Assembly (NCBI GenBank): GCA_964547905.1
Contig: CAZJPN010000061.1
Location: 1-64,000 of the forward strand
Length of the DNA: 64,000 nucleotides
From: JAJYLM01 sp964547905
Lineage (GTDB): Bacteria; JAMCPX01
Direction: 5' to 3'
In this document: piece after piece, positions 1 to 8,475 of the stretch
Numbering within the stretch: position 1 is the stretch's first letter
Layout: each line of letters begins with the position of its first letter
The notes under the pieces: model-generated
The model's database searches: none
The model's input: only the letters and a program-made list of their open reading frames with translations
Told to the model about the DNA's origin: nothing
Made by a program: the position numbers and the translations under genes

Positions 1-9
1 TCCCTTTCC

Positions 10-885
10 CTAAAACAGCTTTCCCCGCATTGCCTGCACTGCAAACGAGCCGAAGAGAAGGAGGAAGACGGATGCGAAGATGAACAAAAGAGGGAAGGTC
101 ATCTTTACCGGCGCCTCCATGGCGAGCTTTTCTGCCCTCTGGAACCGCCTTGTCCTGTACTCCTGCGACTGGATCCGAAGTGTCCTTCCAAGCCCGGAAC
201 CGAGTTCGTCACTCTGGATAATGGCATTGACAAGGGAGGTGATCTCGGGTACCCCGACACGTCCCGCCATATCGGTCAATGCCTGCCTGCGCGCCTTGCC
301 CATCTTGAGCTCCTGCAAGAATTGAAAAAGCTCTGCATTCAATATGCCTGCTTTTGATTTCTCGATAACCCTGCTTACACTGCCCGTCAGATCAAGACCT
401 GCCTCGATGGACAGGGTAAGCAGGTCGAGCGTGTACGGAAGCTCTTTCAATATTCTATTCCTTCGTTTCTTATAGAGCTCTCTGAGCCATAGGTCGGGAT
501 AAAAGAACCCCGCAGCAGAAAGCAGAAGAGTAGTCGTAAGAGAGAACCCGGATATGATAACGATGATGAGTACGCCTAACGAGGTAAGTTCCTTCAGAGC
601 TAAAAATTCCTTCGGAGTCATACAGAGCGGGTCACCTGCAATCAAAAGCCGTTTCTCAACCCTGATGAAATAGCCAGATAATTTATCCTTCTTTGGATGC
701 ATACTTATCATAAAGCTCGCTGCCTTTACAAAAAGCCTGTACAGCGGAGATATCATGCATGCTTCCCGATCGGGTTTTATCCTGCCCTGTTCTTTCACCG
801 CACCTTTATCAAGCAACGCTGTAACTATCATATACCCGCATATGCCAATGGAAAGGCTTGTCAGCGCGATGTAAACTATATTCAT
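10..885 (-). CDS. tadC: Tad pilus inner-membrane platform protein TadC (T2SS-F family)
   Basis: A 291-residue polytopic membrane protein of the type II secretion F family. It has hydrophobic segments at about residues 1-20, 95-130 and 262-285, and a cytoplasmic helical GspF-like domain at about 145-260. In Tad systems TadB and TadC form the platform on which the CpaF/TadA ATPase drives Flp pilin assembly. Its ATG overlaps the tadB stop by 4 nt (ATGA), so the two are translationally coupled. It is the last gene of the operon visible here; tadD, tadZ and a prepilin peptidase are not in the window and may lie to the left. Family assignment is firm; TadC rather than TadB rests on gene order. Confidence 0.9.
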   Translation of the reverse strand: MNIVYIALTSLSIGICGYMIVTALLDKGAVKEQGRIKPDREACMISPLYRLFVKAASFMISMHPKKDKLSGYFIRVEKRLLIAGDPLCMTPKEFLALKELTSLGVLIIVIISGFSLTTTLLLSAAGFFYPDLWLRELYKKRRNRILKELPYTLDLLTLSIEAGLDLTGSVSRVIEKSKAGILNAELFQFLQELKMGKARRQALTDMAGRVGVPEITSLVNAIIQSDELGSGLGRTLRIQSQEYRTRRFQRAEKLAMEAPVKMTFPLLFIFASVFLLLFGSFAVQAMRGKLF

Positions 886-1733
886 ACGTCTATCCTTACA
901 ATCTTTGTTATGAAAAACGCCCCAATGGCTTCGAACAGCATAATCACAAACAGGATAGCCCAGCCAATCGGATCCTGGAACAAGGGGATGATAAGATTCG
1001 GGTCAAGTTTGTAGAGTATAAAGCCGAGTGCAATGGGCATAACCCCTATTACAATACCCTGCATGCGCCCCTGTGCTGTCAGCACCTTAATCTTACCCTG
1101 AATGGTATTGCGTTCCCTGAGTGTCTCCGCGATACTGTCAAACATCTCGGACAGGTTGCCCCCAGCATCCTTTACAACATTGGTTGCAGTTACAAACAAA
1201 TCTATGTCTTCACTCTCGATCCTCTTGCTTAAGTTAACAAGCGCTTGTTCAAAAGGCACGCCAAGTGCCCCTTCCTTGCCGACCATAGACAACTCCTGCG
1301 ACAATGGTGCAGGATATTGCACAGCCACCCGGGCAATTGCCTGCTGGAGCGAAAGACCCGATTTCAGGGCATTGCTGATAATCCCGATTGCATCTATGAA
1401 CTGATTATTGAACAGTCGTAAGCGTCTCTTGCGCATGAATTTAATCCAGAGTTTAGACATAAACAAGCCGGACGGAGAGCACAACATACCTATAAGGATG
1501 CTGGATGTCAGGATAGAGATAAGGGCAAACATGACAAAGCATGAAGTGATGTTGAGATAAAACAGTTTCTGAGGCACCATCTTTATATAAAGCTCGTCAA
1601 GCTCTTTGACCTGGCTTGCGACCTTCTCCCTATACACATCAGCGCCCTGTTCAAGAAAAACAGTGCCTTCAAAGACAATAATAAATACGCTTATACTTGC
1701 AAATATTGTGGCACTGAGCATCAAAAGTATCAT
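882..1733 (-). CDS. tadB: Tad pilus inner-membrane platform protein TadB (T2SS-F family)
   Basis: A 283-residue T2SS-F family protein. It has an N-terminal membrane segment (about 1-25), a second pair around 55-90, a soluble GspF-like domain at about 110-235 (including the family-typical run ALKSGLSLQQAIARVA) and C-terminal membrane helices at about 228-275. It is the partner of TadC in the platform of the Flp pilus machine. It lies between cpaF (4-nt overlap upstream) and tadC (4-nt overlap downstream), the canonical A-B-C order of tad loci. Confidence 0.9.
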   Translation of the reverse strand: MILLMLSATIFASISVFIIVFEGTVFLEQGADVYREKVASQVKELDELYIKMVPQKLFYLNITSCFVMFALISILTSSILIGMLCSPSGLFMSKLWIKFMRKRRLRLFNNQFIDAIGIISNALKSGLSLQQAIARVAVQYPAPLSQELSMVGKEGALGVPFEQALVNLSKRIESEDIDLFVTATNVVKDAGGNLSEMFDSIAETLRERNTIQGKIKVLTAQGRMQGIVIGVMPIALGFILYKLDPNLIIPLFQDPIGWAILFVIMLFEAIGAFFITKIVRIDV

Positions 1734-3397
1734 TGGAAGATCTCCTGCGGAATGTCGATGTGGTAAGTACGCAGTTCTTCTACGAACTTCGGAACAAAGC
1801 CTGTTGGTTTAAACCATCCCGTTATTTTACCGGCTTGATCGATTTCACCGGTTTCGAACGAAAAAATGTCCTGAAGTACAATGGTGTCTCCTTCCATACC
1901 CTGAACTTCGGTAATTGCCGAGATTCGCCGTATTCCGTCCTTGAACCTTGTCTGCTGGACAATGAGATCGACGGCTGACTTTATCTGCTCCCGTACCGCC
2001 TTAACCGGCAGTTCCATGCCGGACATCAAAACCATGGTCTCAAGTCTTGATAGGGCATCCCTCGGACTGTTAGCATGCAGCGTTGTAAGTGAGCCGTCAT
2101 GACCCGTATTCATAGCCTGAAGCATATCAAGCGCCTCCCCGCCCCTGCACTCGCCAACGATAATCCTGTCAGGCCTCATTCGCAGGGCATTGCGTACCAG
2201 CTCTCGTATTGTTATTGCTCCTTTGCCTTCTATGTTCGGAGGCCTTGCCTCAAGCGAAACAACATGCTGTTGATTCAATTTAAGCTCTGCGGCATCCTCA
2301 ATGGTCAGTATTCGTTCGTCCTGCGGTATAAAATTTGAAAGTACATTGAGCAGCGTTGTTTTGCCCGAGCCTGTGCCTCCTGAAATAATGACATTCTTCC
2401 TTGTTCTTATAGTTATCTTTAAAAACTCAGCCATCTTTTCCGTTAAAGAGCCAAATGTTATGAGATCATCAATAGTATAAGGTATTTGCGAAAATTTCCT
2501 TATAGTAATCGTAGGCCCCTTTATCGCAAGCGGCGGTATTATAACATGCACCCTCGATCCATCCTTTAAACGGGCGTCAACTGTAGGAGAACTTTCGTCT
2601 ATCCTCCTGCCGATAGGAGAAACAATTCTTTCAATAACATTCAAAACTGCCCTGTCGGACGAAAACCGACGTTGTGTCTTCTCCAGTCTTCCGTCTTTTT
2701 CGATATAAATCTGGTCCTTTGCGTTTACCATGATTTCGTTGATAGTTTTATCATTCAGAAACTGCTCTATCGGGCCAAGACCAAGCGCTTCATCGAGTAT
2801 CTCCTTGAGCAAATTTGCTTCTATTACATGAGCATCTAAAACATTTTCCGACTTTAATTTGGATAAAATATTGTTTATAATCCCGGTAGCCTTGTATTTT
2901 ACCTCGGCTGTTTTTAGCTGTGAAAGATCGATATTTTTAAGATCAAGCTCGTCAAGCAACTGCCTGTGGATTTCTTGTTTTAGATTATCCAGTTTTCCTG
3001 CAGCTATGGGTTGCTGTAAAGAATAGGAGAGAACAGGCTCATGCAGTGCAGGAGAAAAAGTTGTTTGCAATGTTGAACGTTCTTGTGGGACATTGCCCTG
3101 TGCTGTAGGCGCAATACGTTTTACAAAAATCTCATGTGAACCTATCTTTAGCTTGTCACCTTCTTGTAAAACAACTGGTTCTGTTAAACGCCGTTCGTTG
3201 TAGAAAGTACCGTTCGAGCTGTTCATATCAATTGCTATCCATACATCATTCTGTTTACATACCCTGAGATGTTTTCTTGAACACACAGTATCATCAAGTC
3301 TAATATCGACATCTGGTGCCCTGCCTATAACAGCTTGTAACTGTACCGTTGTTGTAATTATCGTTTTACCCTTCTTAATAATTTCTATCTCAAGCAT
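1730..3397 (-). CDS. cpaF: Tad pilus assembly ATPase CpaF/TadA with an N-terminal FHA domain
   Basis: A 555-residue fusion. Residues about 5-93 form a forkhead-associated domain with the phosphopeptide-binding pattern GR at 25-26, SRKH at 40-43 and NSSNGT at 59-64. A linker follows to about 135, then a complete CpaF/TadA secretion ATPase with Walker A GGTGSGKTT near 340-348 and an Asp box/Walker B in the MRPDRIIVGECRGGEALDM stretch. The ATPase powers Flp pilin polymerisation at the inner membrane. Ordinary CpaF proteins lack the FHA part, which suggests phospho-threonine-dependent control or localisation (inference). Its 3' end overlaps tadB by 4 nt. I see no clear Shine-Dalgarno sequence in front of the ATG, but the FHA domain begins immediately after it, so the start is credible. 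Confidence 0.92.
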   Translation of the reverse strand: MLEIEIIKKGKTIITTTVQLQAVIGRAPDVDIRLDDTVCSRKHLRVCKQNDVWIAIDMNSSNGTFYNERRLTEPVVLQEGDKLKIGSHEIFVKRIAPTAQGNVPQERSTLQTTFSPALHEPVLSYSLQQPIAAGKLDNLKQEIHRQLLDELDLKNIDLSQLKTAEVKYKATGIINNILSKLKSENVLDAHVIEANLLKEILDEALGLGPIEQFLNDKTINEIMVNAKDQIYIEKDGRLEKTQRRFSSDRAVLNVIERIVSPIGRRIDESSPTVDARLKDGSRVHVIIPPLAIKGPTITIRKFSQIPYTIDDLITFGSLTEKMAEFLKITIRTRKNVIISGGTGSGKTTLLNVLSNFIPQDERILTIEDAAELKLNQQHVVSLEARPPNIEGKGAITIRELVRNALRMRPDRIIVGECRGGEALDMLQAMNTGHDGSLTTLHANSPRDALSRLETMVLMSGMELPVKAVREQIKSAVDLIVQQTRFKDGIRRISAITEVQGMEGDTIVLQDIFSFETGEIDQAGKITGWFKPTGFVPKFVEELRTYHIDIPQEIFQ

Positions 3398-3452
3398 GTT
3401 TTGTTTTTCGGTTTTATATGGAGGTACAATTCATGAATTCCCACTGTATATT

Positions 3453-4703
3453 TTAATCCATTGGGTCATACCCAAGAGATTTGTCCGCGTCGTTATATCT
3501 CCGGTTCATGTCCTTTATCTTGGTTGTATCGATACTCCCCGGCCTTATTATTGCCGGGGTTATAAACACAAGAAACTGTGACTGTGATTGCTGGTATTTT
3601 CTTGATTTAAACAGCTCACCTATAATGGGTATGCTCCCCAATAAAGGAAACTTTGCAACACTTTTAAACCCCTTATCGTTTAAAAGCTCTGACATAACCA
3701 ATGTTTCTCCTTGTGTGAGGTTTACAACTGTTTCTGTTTTTCTTGTTACAAATGCAGGCAGGTTTATACCGTTTGCAGAAACAGCATTAGCCATATCAAT
3801 GTCGCTTGTCTCTGCATGTATTTTAAGGCTGATATTGTTAAATTCATCGGTTACAGGCTGTATGTTAAGGATCACGCCGAATTCTTTCCAATTTACATTT
3901 GTTTGACCCAGCGTTGATGTTGTTGGTATTGGTATTTCTCCGCCTGCTATAAAACTTGCCTTATCCCCTGATCGACAAACAAGCACTGGATTGCTTAAAA
4001 CCCTGCCCAGATTATTGGCTACCATCATATTGAAGACGAAACCAAAATCAGAGAGTATAGAACCTGCAATAGAAAAGGCTCCTATCCGAACCTGGCTATC
4101 TATTGCAGGATAAGTACCTTTGAACTCTGCCGATAGTGGAATTGTTTGGGGCCAGCCAATGCCGATATTTTTTGCAAACCCTTTATCAACCTCCATCATC
4201 TTGACATCTATCTGTACCATCTTATCGAGACGCACATCATTTTTTTTTACGAAATTAATTACCTGAGGATACATAGAAATTACTTTCTCTATCTTGTCAT
4301 AATCATCAGCCTTTATTACCTGACCTTCAAGCACAACTTTATTTCCGATAATACTTATCTTTATTCCTTCAATATCATGCAGGAGTTCCTTAACATCAAA
4401 AGCAACAAGCTTTATGTCTTCTACAGTTACGCGTATAGTATAGTCCTTTTTTTTGCCGGAGACTTGCCATACGGATAGGTTTGTTATACCCCTTGATATG
4501 CCTGTGATCATGAGTTGGCTGCTGTTTATAACCTTTACACTGGCAATTGTTGCATCACCAATCGCAACCTTTGATATGTTTGACTGTTCTAAAACCCTGC
4601 TTTGCCCCTGCACAAGGGATATGATGTTTTGGTCTGCGTGGGCAGAGGGTAGTATCAGTACAAAAACAAACATTATAAAATTAAACCATATTGCTTTCTC
4701 CAT
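3453..4703 (-). CDS. cpaC: Tad pilus outer-membrane secretin CpaC/RcpA
   Basis: A 416-residue secretin. It has a cleavable signal peptide (about 1-23, ending SAHA before DQ), an N-terminal pilus-secretin domain (about 25-95, beginning VQGQSRVLEQ), a BON-like repeat (about 105-155) and the C-terminal secretin domain (about 165-395) with the conserved ALSNPVLV-like segment (here VLSNPVLVCRSG) and TLVMSELLNDK followed by VAKFPLLGSIPIIGELF. It forms the outer-membrane channel through which the Flp pilus passes. It starts 1 nt inside the end of cpaB and is separated from cpaF by 55 nt. Confidence 0.93.
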   Translation of the reverse strand: MEKAIWFNFIMFVFVLILPSAHADQNIISLVQGQSRVLEQSNISKVAIGDATIASVKVINSSQLMITGISRGITNLSVWQVSGKKKDYTIRVTVEDIKLVAFDVKELLHDIEGIKISIIGNKVVLEGQVIKADDYDKIEKVISMYPQVINFVKKNDVRLDKMVQIDVKMMEVDKGFAKNIGIGWPQTIPLSAEFKGTYPAIDSQVRIGAFSIAGSILSDFGFVFNMMVANNLGRVLSNPVLVCRSGDKASFIAGGEIPIPTTSTLGQTNVNWKEFGVILNIQPVTDEFNNISLKIHAETSDIDMANAVSANGINLPAFVTRKTETVVNLTQGETLVMSELLNDKGFKSVAKFPLLGSIPIIGELFKSRKYQQSQSQFLVFITPAIIRPGSIDTTKIKDMNRRYNDADKSLGYDPMD

Positions 4704-5491
4704 TACCCTCCACCCTTACCTTTTATCACCCTTATGTTGCGTTCATGCTGAATCTGTTTGAGATTGCCGATCTTCATGATGTCTTCCCACCCTACAACCG
4801 GCAGGCTCTCTTCTGTTTGTATATTATCCGCATTTCTTAAGACAAAATTAAGCCGAGCCCTCTCGGATGCAAACGTTAGAAGTTCTGCTTCCACAGTTGA
4901 GACAGCGAGTGTTAAACTATTATAGCTGTAAGGCTCTGATTCCTGGAGTCCTCTGCCCCATATACCGCCTGTTGCAAGCACGGTAACATTCTGGAGTAAG
5001 GTGATTGTTGCAAGTTTTGTTGCTCCGTTTGATACCGGGAATGAAAATGTGCCGAGTATATCTACATGATCGCCGGGTCTTATCAAACCGGACACACTGC
5101 TCTGGTTATCCACTGCAATGGATATTGCCCTTTCCCCGTCCTTTATCAGAGAGGTAAACCCTGAGCCTTTGGCTGCTCCGAGCATTGTCCATTGAAGTGG
5201 TTCTCCTTTTTCCACCTGCATAACAGCTCTATGGCCAATCACCGCACCTTCGTCCTTTTGCTGTATTGTGTTATGTGAGATGTATCGTTTGGGTTGGGGT
5301 AGTGCGGTAAGGAAATCTTTGGTAATGATTGAGCCCGGCTTTATATCTGTTTTTGCTACAAGCACATCAACGGTCTCAAGTTCGCTGTAAACAGCATGCC
5401 TGAACGCAGCGAGATACAGTTGAAGCAGTATGATTGCGATCGCACCACTGGCAATGCCTATCAGTAATTTTTTGTTCTTATCAAGTTTCAT
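4703..5491 (-). CDS. cpaB: Flp pilus assembly protein CpaB/RcpC
   Basis: A 262-residue periplasmic protein anchored by one N-terminal membrane helix (about 9-29). A SAF-type domain follows (about 42-105, starting VLVAKTDIKPGSIITKDF), then the RcpC domain with SVSGLIRPGDHVDILGTF, the conserved core of the family. CpaB/RcpC stabilises or gates the secretin. It lies directly upstream of cpaC with a 1-nt overlap and 8 nt downstream of the small prepilin gene. Confidence 0.92.
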   Translation of the reverse strand: MKLDKNKKLLIGIASGAIAIILLQLYLAAFRHAVYSELETVDVLVAKTDIKPGSIITKDFLTALPQPKRYISHNTIQQKDEGAVIGHRAVMQVEKGEPLQWTMLGAAKGSGFTSLIKDGERAISIAVDNQSSVSGLIRPGDHVDILGTFSFPVSNGATKLATITLLQNVTVLATGGIWGRGLQESEPYSYNSLTLAVSTVEAELLTFASERARLNFVLRNADNIQTEESLPVVGWEDIMKIGNLKQIQHERNIRVIKGKGGG

Positions 5492-5499
5492 GCATCCTC

Positions 5500-5676
5500 C
5501 TATGGTATTGGCAGAGAAATAAATGCCACAAGGAAACTAAAATATTGAGACATTGCCCTTCCAACTATCCTTACCGCCATGCCGGTCCCGATAGCAATTA
5601 CAACTGTTGCAATGAGATATTCGATCATTGCCTGGCCATTATTTGTTTTTAATCGTATAGGTAATAATTGAAACAT
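5500..5676 (-). CDS. second Flp-type prepilin or minor pseudopilin, 58 residues
   Basis: A short gene read on the minus strand: MFQLLPIRLKTNNG, then QAMIEYL and a hydrophobic stretch ATVVIAIGTGMAVRIVG. The N-terminal pattern G-x4-E-Y (G at residue 14, E19, Y20) followed by a transmembrane helix is the Flp prepilin peptidase site, the same as in the main Flp pilin at 9354-9581. The ATG sits inside the 3' end of the upstream gene (38-nt overlap, different frame), with a purine-rich AGAGGAG element about 13 nt before it. It ends 8 nt before cpaB. The length fits Flp pilins. The motif is certain; whether this is a major alternative pilin, a minor pilin or a pseudopilin is open. Confidence 0.75.
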   Translation of the reverse strand: MFQLLPIRLKTNNGQAMIEYLIATVVIAIGTGMAVRIVGRAMSQYFSFLVAFISLPIP

Positions 5677-6361
5677 ACCCCGACTCTTTCTCCTCTACAT
5701 TCAATAAAAACAGCTGTGTACCTGCTTGATATAATGTTAGGCCGTCTTTCTCCTGCATCTTTTTATAGCCTTCTGATTTCAGTCTCGAATCATAATAAAG
5801 TGCTACTGCACCTTTGGTTGCCTGTACTTTATAATGACCTATGGAAAACTTTGCTGTCTGAATGGTATTTATCTTTAGAGAAGTTGGATAAACAGGAAGG
5901 TCTTCTGAGTCATGAATACTTTGATCTATAAATCTGTTTACATCAAATCCTTTATCAAGCCTTAAGCTTACATATTTCGTGAAGTGACTGCTGTTATTAA
6001 CGAAACCTATTAAAGGCTCTATCATTAACATCAAGGTGCCCGGTGATGGTATTTTTTGTCTACCAAGATCACCATTAAAATGAACTGCGATTCCGCCATT
6101 TTTATCACGATAAAACGGCAGGGATTTATTATTACGTGCCATGATAAGCAAGGCACCGTCATCGTCCTGTTTTCCGATAAACATATCCATACCCTGACCG
6201 TTCACTGTAAAATGCAGTGTTTTGTGTGGTATATTATCCAGTATACCTTTAGAAGAGAACAGTTCGTATACAGTGCTTTTGCTTTTGGATATGAAAAGTA
6301 AAAGAAATATTAAAGAGGCTAAAATAGTTAAGAGTGTATGTCTAATATGTTTTTTGTTCAC
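5639..6361 (-). CDS. hypothetical membrane-anchored protein within the tad operon
   Basis: A 240-residue protein with one N-terminal hydrophobic segment (about 7-24) and a soluble, presumably periplasmic, remainder with no cysteines. I do not recognise a family. The body carries short segments typical of secreted beta-rich proteins (for example LHFTVNGQGMDMFIG) but no catalytic motif. It follows the TadE-like gene by 1 nt and overlaps the small prepilin gene, so it is almost certainly co-transcribed with the pilus genes and may act in pilus biogenesis. That function is inference from position only. Confidence 0.6.
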   Translation of the reverse strand: MNKKHIRHTLLTILASLIFLLLFISKSKSTVYELFSSKGILDNIPHKTLHFTVNGQGMDMFIGKQDDDGALLIMARNNKSLPFYRDKNGGIAVHFNGDLGRQKIPSPGTLMLMIEPLIGFVNNSSHFTKYVSLRLDKGFDVNRFIDQSIHDSEDLPVYPTSLKINTIQTAKFSIGHYKVQATKGAVALYYDSRLKSEGYKKMQEKDGLTLYQAGTQLFLLNVEEKESGYVSIITYTIKNK

Positions 6362-6362
6362 T

Positions 6363-7052
6363 TCAGTTGCCTGTAATAGACGGATTTTCGAGATCTATGT
6401 TGGTACTGCCGCCTTGAAATGCCTTGCCTACCGCAATAGCCCATAGACCATATTTTAAAGCCTTCCCTGTAATGCCGCTATCCTTCCATGTATCCATAAA
6501 CACAAAATGTTGTGCACCCGTATGGGCAAATTTAGATGAAAAGGGATAGTTATATCCGGTTACATCAATGGCAGTACCATTTATACCTGCCATCTGTCCC
6601 AGCACATTTCCAAGATCACCGAGAGAATTGCTTGCAAATCCAATTCTTGGATCGGGATGACTTATGCTGACAGTCGAGGTTTTATTGAAGAACAGATTTT
6701 TTAATACGTTTGCTGATGGTTCATTGCCATCGTGCCTGCCGGCATACCATGCAGTATATCTTACTGCCGTAACAGTACGCTGTTTTAAAACGAGCAATCT
6801 CGCAAAGAAGATCAGACTGCTGAGCATGAACAAAAGTACAGGGAATATAATTAAAAACTCTGTGAACGACTGACCTCTTACGGTCACATCTTTCGAGTCA
6901 TCCCCGTGTAAGCGGAAATTGATTAAAGCTGTTCGTGAATAAGTCTGGATTCCCACTGGAGTTGACCCCGCTGAAAACGGGGTGGGAATGACGGAGGAAG
7001 GTTTCTTGCCTTTTGTTTTTTCCTTTTTTTCAATGCAGTATGAGTTTATCAT
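6363..7052 (-). CDS. TadE-like minor pseudopilin with a repeat-derived N-terminus
   Basis: A 229-residue protein with a prepilin-type site RGQSFTEF (G, then E at +5) followed by a membrane helix (IIFPVLLFMLSSLIFFARLL), as in TadE/TadF pseudopilins. The roughly 57 residues before the site are unusual for a leader: they contain SSVIPTPFSAG...PVGIQ and RLHGDDS, which are translations of a dispersed inverted repeat (6949-6989 and flank). The true start may be internal, for example a GTG just before TVRGQSF. As drawn, the gene overlaps the upstream TadG-like gene by 23 nt. The C-terminal part has no recognised domain. Confidence 0.7.
   Translation of the reverse strand: MINSYCIEKKEKTKGKKPSSVIPTPFSAGSTPVGIQTYSRTALINFRLHGDDSKDVTVRGQSFTEFLIIFPVLLFMLSSLIFFARLLVLKQRTVTAVRYTAWYAGRHDGNEPSANVLKNLFFNKTSTVSISHPDPRIGFASNSLGDLGNVLGQMAGINGTAIDVTGYNYPFSSKFAHTGAQHFVFMDTWKDSGITGKALKYGLWAIAVGKAFQGGSTNIDLENPSITGN
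6949..6989. repeat. dispersed inverted repeat, family 1 (ATTCCCAY/RTGGGAAT), copy A
   Basis: Nested inverted repeat. The outer arms are ATTCCCAC (6949-6956) and GTGGGAAT (6982-6989); the inner arms are ACCCCG/CGGGGT in reverse orientation around 6965-6983. It lies inside the TadE-like gene and is translated there. Related copies occur at 13318-13389 and 16364-16383. Short palindromes of this kind, giving peptides such as SVIPAKAGIQ when translated, are common in proteobacterial genomes. Confidence 0.7.
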
Positions 7053-8475
7053 TCATCCACTTCATTATATTGTTTGTTGATTTCAGTCCGAGCTGCTGTG
7101 CAATGGCTTTTAGAGCAGTAAATCTGGTAAGATGTGCATCCCAATCCATCTCAAGTAAAATATCTCCTGGTTTTGTACTCGGACTTTGGGGCTTTGCCTG
7201 AGAAAGCGCGACAAAGCCCCATGGGTTTTTATCTTCGGGAAGCAAGCTTTTGTTACTTATAAATACAGGAGTTTTCTTTTTGTCGAGGTCTGTCGTTGCT
7301 ACTGCTACATAAAGGAATTCATCTGCCCTTGGATGCAGTTTTATAGGGAAGGGCAGTTTTGCCGGCGGGCTTGTTTTAGTAGTTGTTTCTACCGACAGAT
7401 CAAGTTTACAGAAAGCCTGTTCTTTTAGAGGAACAGAAACAATACCTCCTGAATTATTATTACAGGCTTTTGGCATACAATTTACAAAATTTGAGGATAT
7501 TTTCTCAGGAGGCTCCTTACTCTGTGACCATGGTATCTTATTGCACAGACTCTGACTTTTAATACTTGTTGAACAATTATTACATGGATCTGGAGTGCTA
7601 TAGATTGTAGTTATATAAAACCAGCCTGCATTAACCTTCTTTGTACTTGTGACCTCTGAGGCTGAGCCAGCAGGTTCATGTGCCTTATTATTTGCGTCTA
7701 CCGCCTGTGTGTAATTATCATAACTGTGGTTGTCTTTAAATGTTGTTGATATGGCTCCGCTTGGAGAAAGTGCATCAAGATTTATTGCTTTACCAAGCAC
7801 CCCCAGAGCCTGCGATAAGAGCGGAAAGATCTTGTCAATCCTTTTGGTGATATCCTCCATAATAGCCTTAATAAGATCCTGAAAGTTCCCTTTATCGACA
7901 TTCAATGAAATTGCCTGCGGCGTAAGTGGAGGAGGTACGCTGTCAGACGGCTGATATGGATATGGGATGGATACAGGACTACCATGATTTGCACCGCTTG
8001 CAAGCTCAACAGCAACAGGAACCATATAAGGAAATATTTTTGCTATCTTTTTTTCAAGATTAGACATCTCTACAGCGGTATTCCATAAACGCCGTATCGC
8101 GTTATTCGCAAAGTTCAGTACAATAGGCAGTGCAGTAGCACATGCTTCGCCAATGCCAGCCCACCATAAAGTGGCTGAACATACACCAAGGATAGCTATT
8201 GCCGATACTATAATCGCGATCAATTCTACTGACAGTACAATACCCTGATTCAAGCCGGCTATAAGATTTAGTCCCCTGGCCTCCCATACGGCCCCTGCCA
8301 TGGATGCGCTGTCAGCGGTATTTTGCATCTCCATTTTGTATGAAAGCTCCCTGCCAACATTGGCAACCGAAGCAACAAATATGATCAATGTTATAAGTAC
8401 TATCACAACGAAGACCATTGCCTGTCCATGCTCATTATTTTTTTTACATCGTAGTTGTTTTATGCTCATGGACAC
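7030..8475 (-). CDS. TadG-like pseudopilin-related protein
   Basis: A 481-residue protein. The N-terminus reads HGQAMVFVVIVLITLIIFVASVA, a prepilin-like segment that lacks the Glu at +5, followed by KMEMQNTADSASMAGA, the hallmark of the TadG/Tad-like (TadE/G N-terminal) family in which the Flp-like helix precedes a large periplasmic domain. The rest (about 60-481) is Cys-containing (for example CNNCSTS) and has no domain I can name. It sits between two TadE-like genes. Its stop overlaps the next gene by 23 nt and its start overlaps the preceding one by 10 nt. Confidence 0.8.
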   Translation of the reverse strand: MSMSIKQLRCKKNNEHGQAMVFVVIVLITLIIFVASVANVGRELSYKMEMQNTADSASMAGAVWEARGLNLIAGLNQGIVLSVELIAIIVSAIAILGVCSATLWWAGIGEACATALPIVLNFANNAIRRLWNTAVEMSNLEKKIAKIFPYMVPVAVELASGANHGSPVSIPYPYQPSDSVPPPLTPQAISLNVDKGNFQDLIKAIMEDITKRIDKIFPLLSQALGVLGKAINLDALSPSGAISTTFKDNHSYDNYTQAVDANNKAHEPAGSASEVTSTKKVNAGWFYITTIYSTPDPCNNCSTSIKSQSLCNKIPWSQSKEPPEKISSNFVNCMPKACNNNSGGIVSVPLKEQAFCKLDLSVETTTKTSPPAKLPFPIKLHPRADEFLYVAVATTDLDKKKTPVFISNKSLLPEDKNPWGFVALSQAKPQSPSTKPGDILLEMDWDAHLTRFTALKAIAQQLGLKSTNNIMKWMNDKLILH

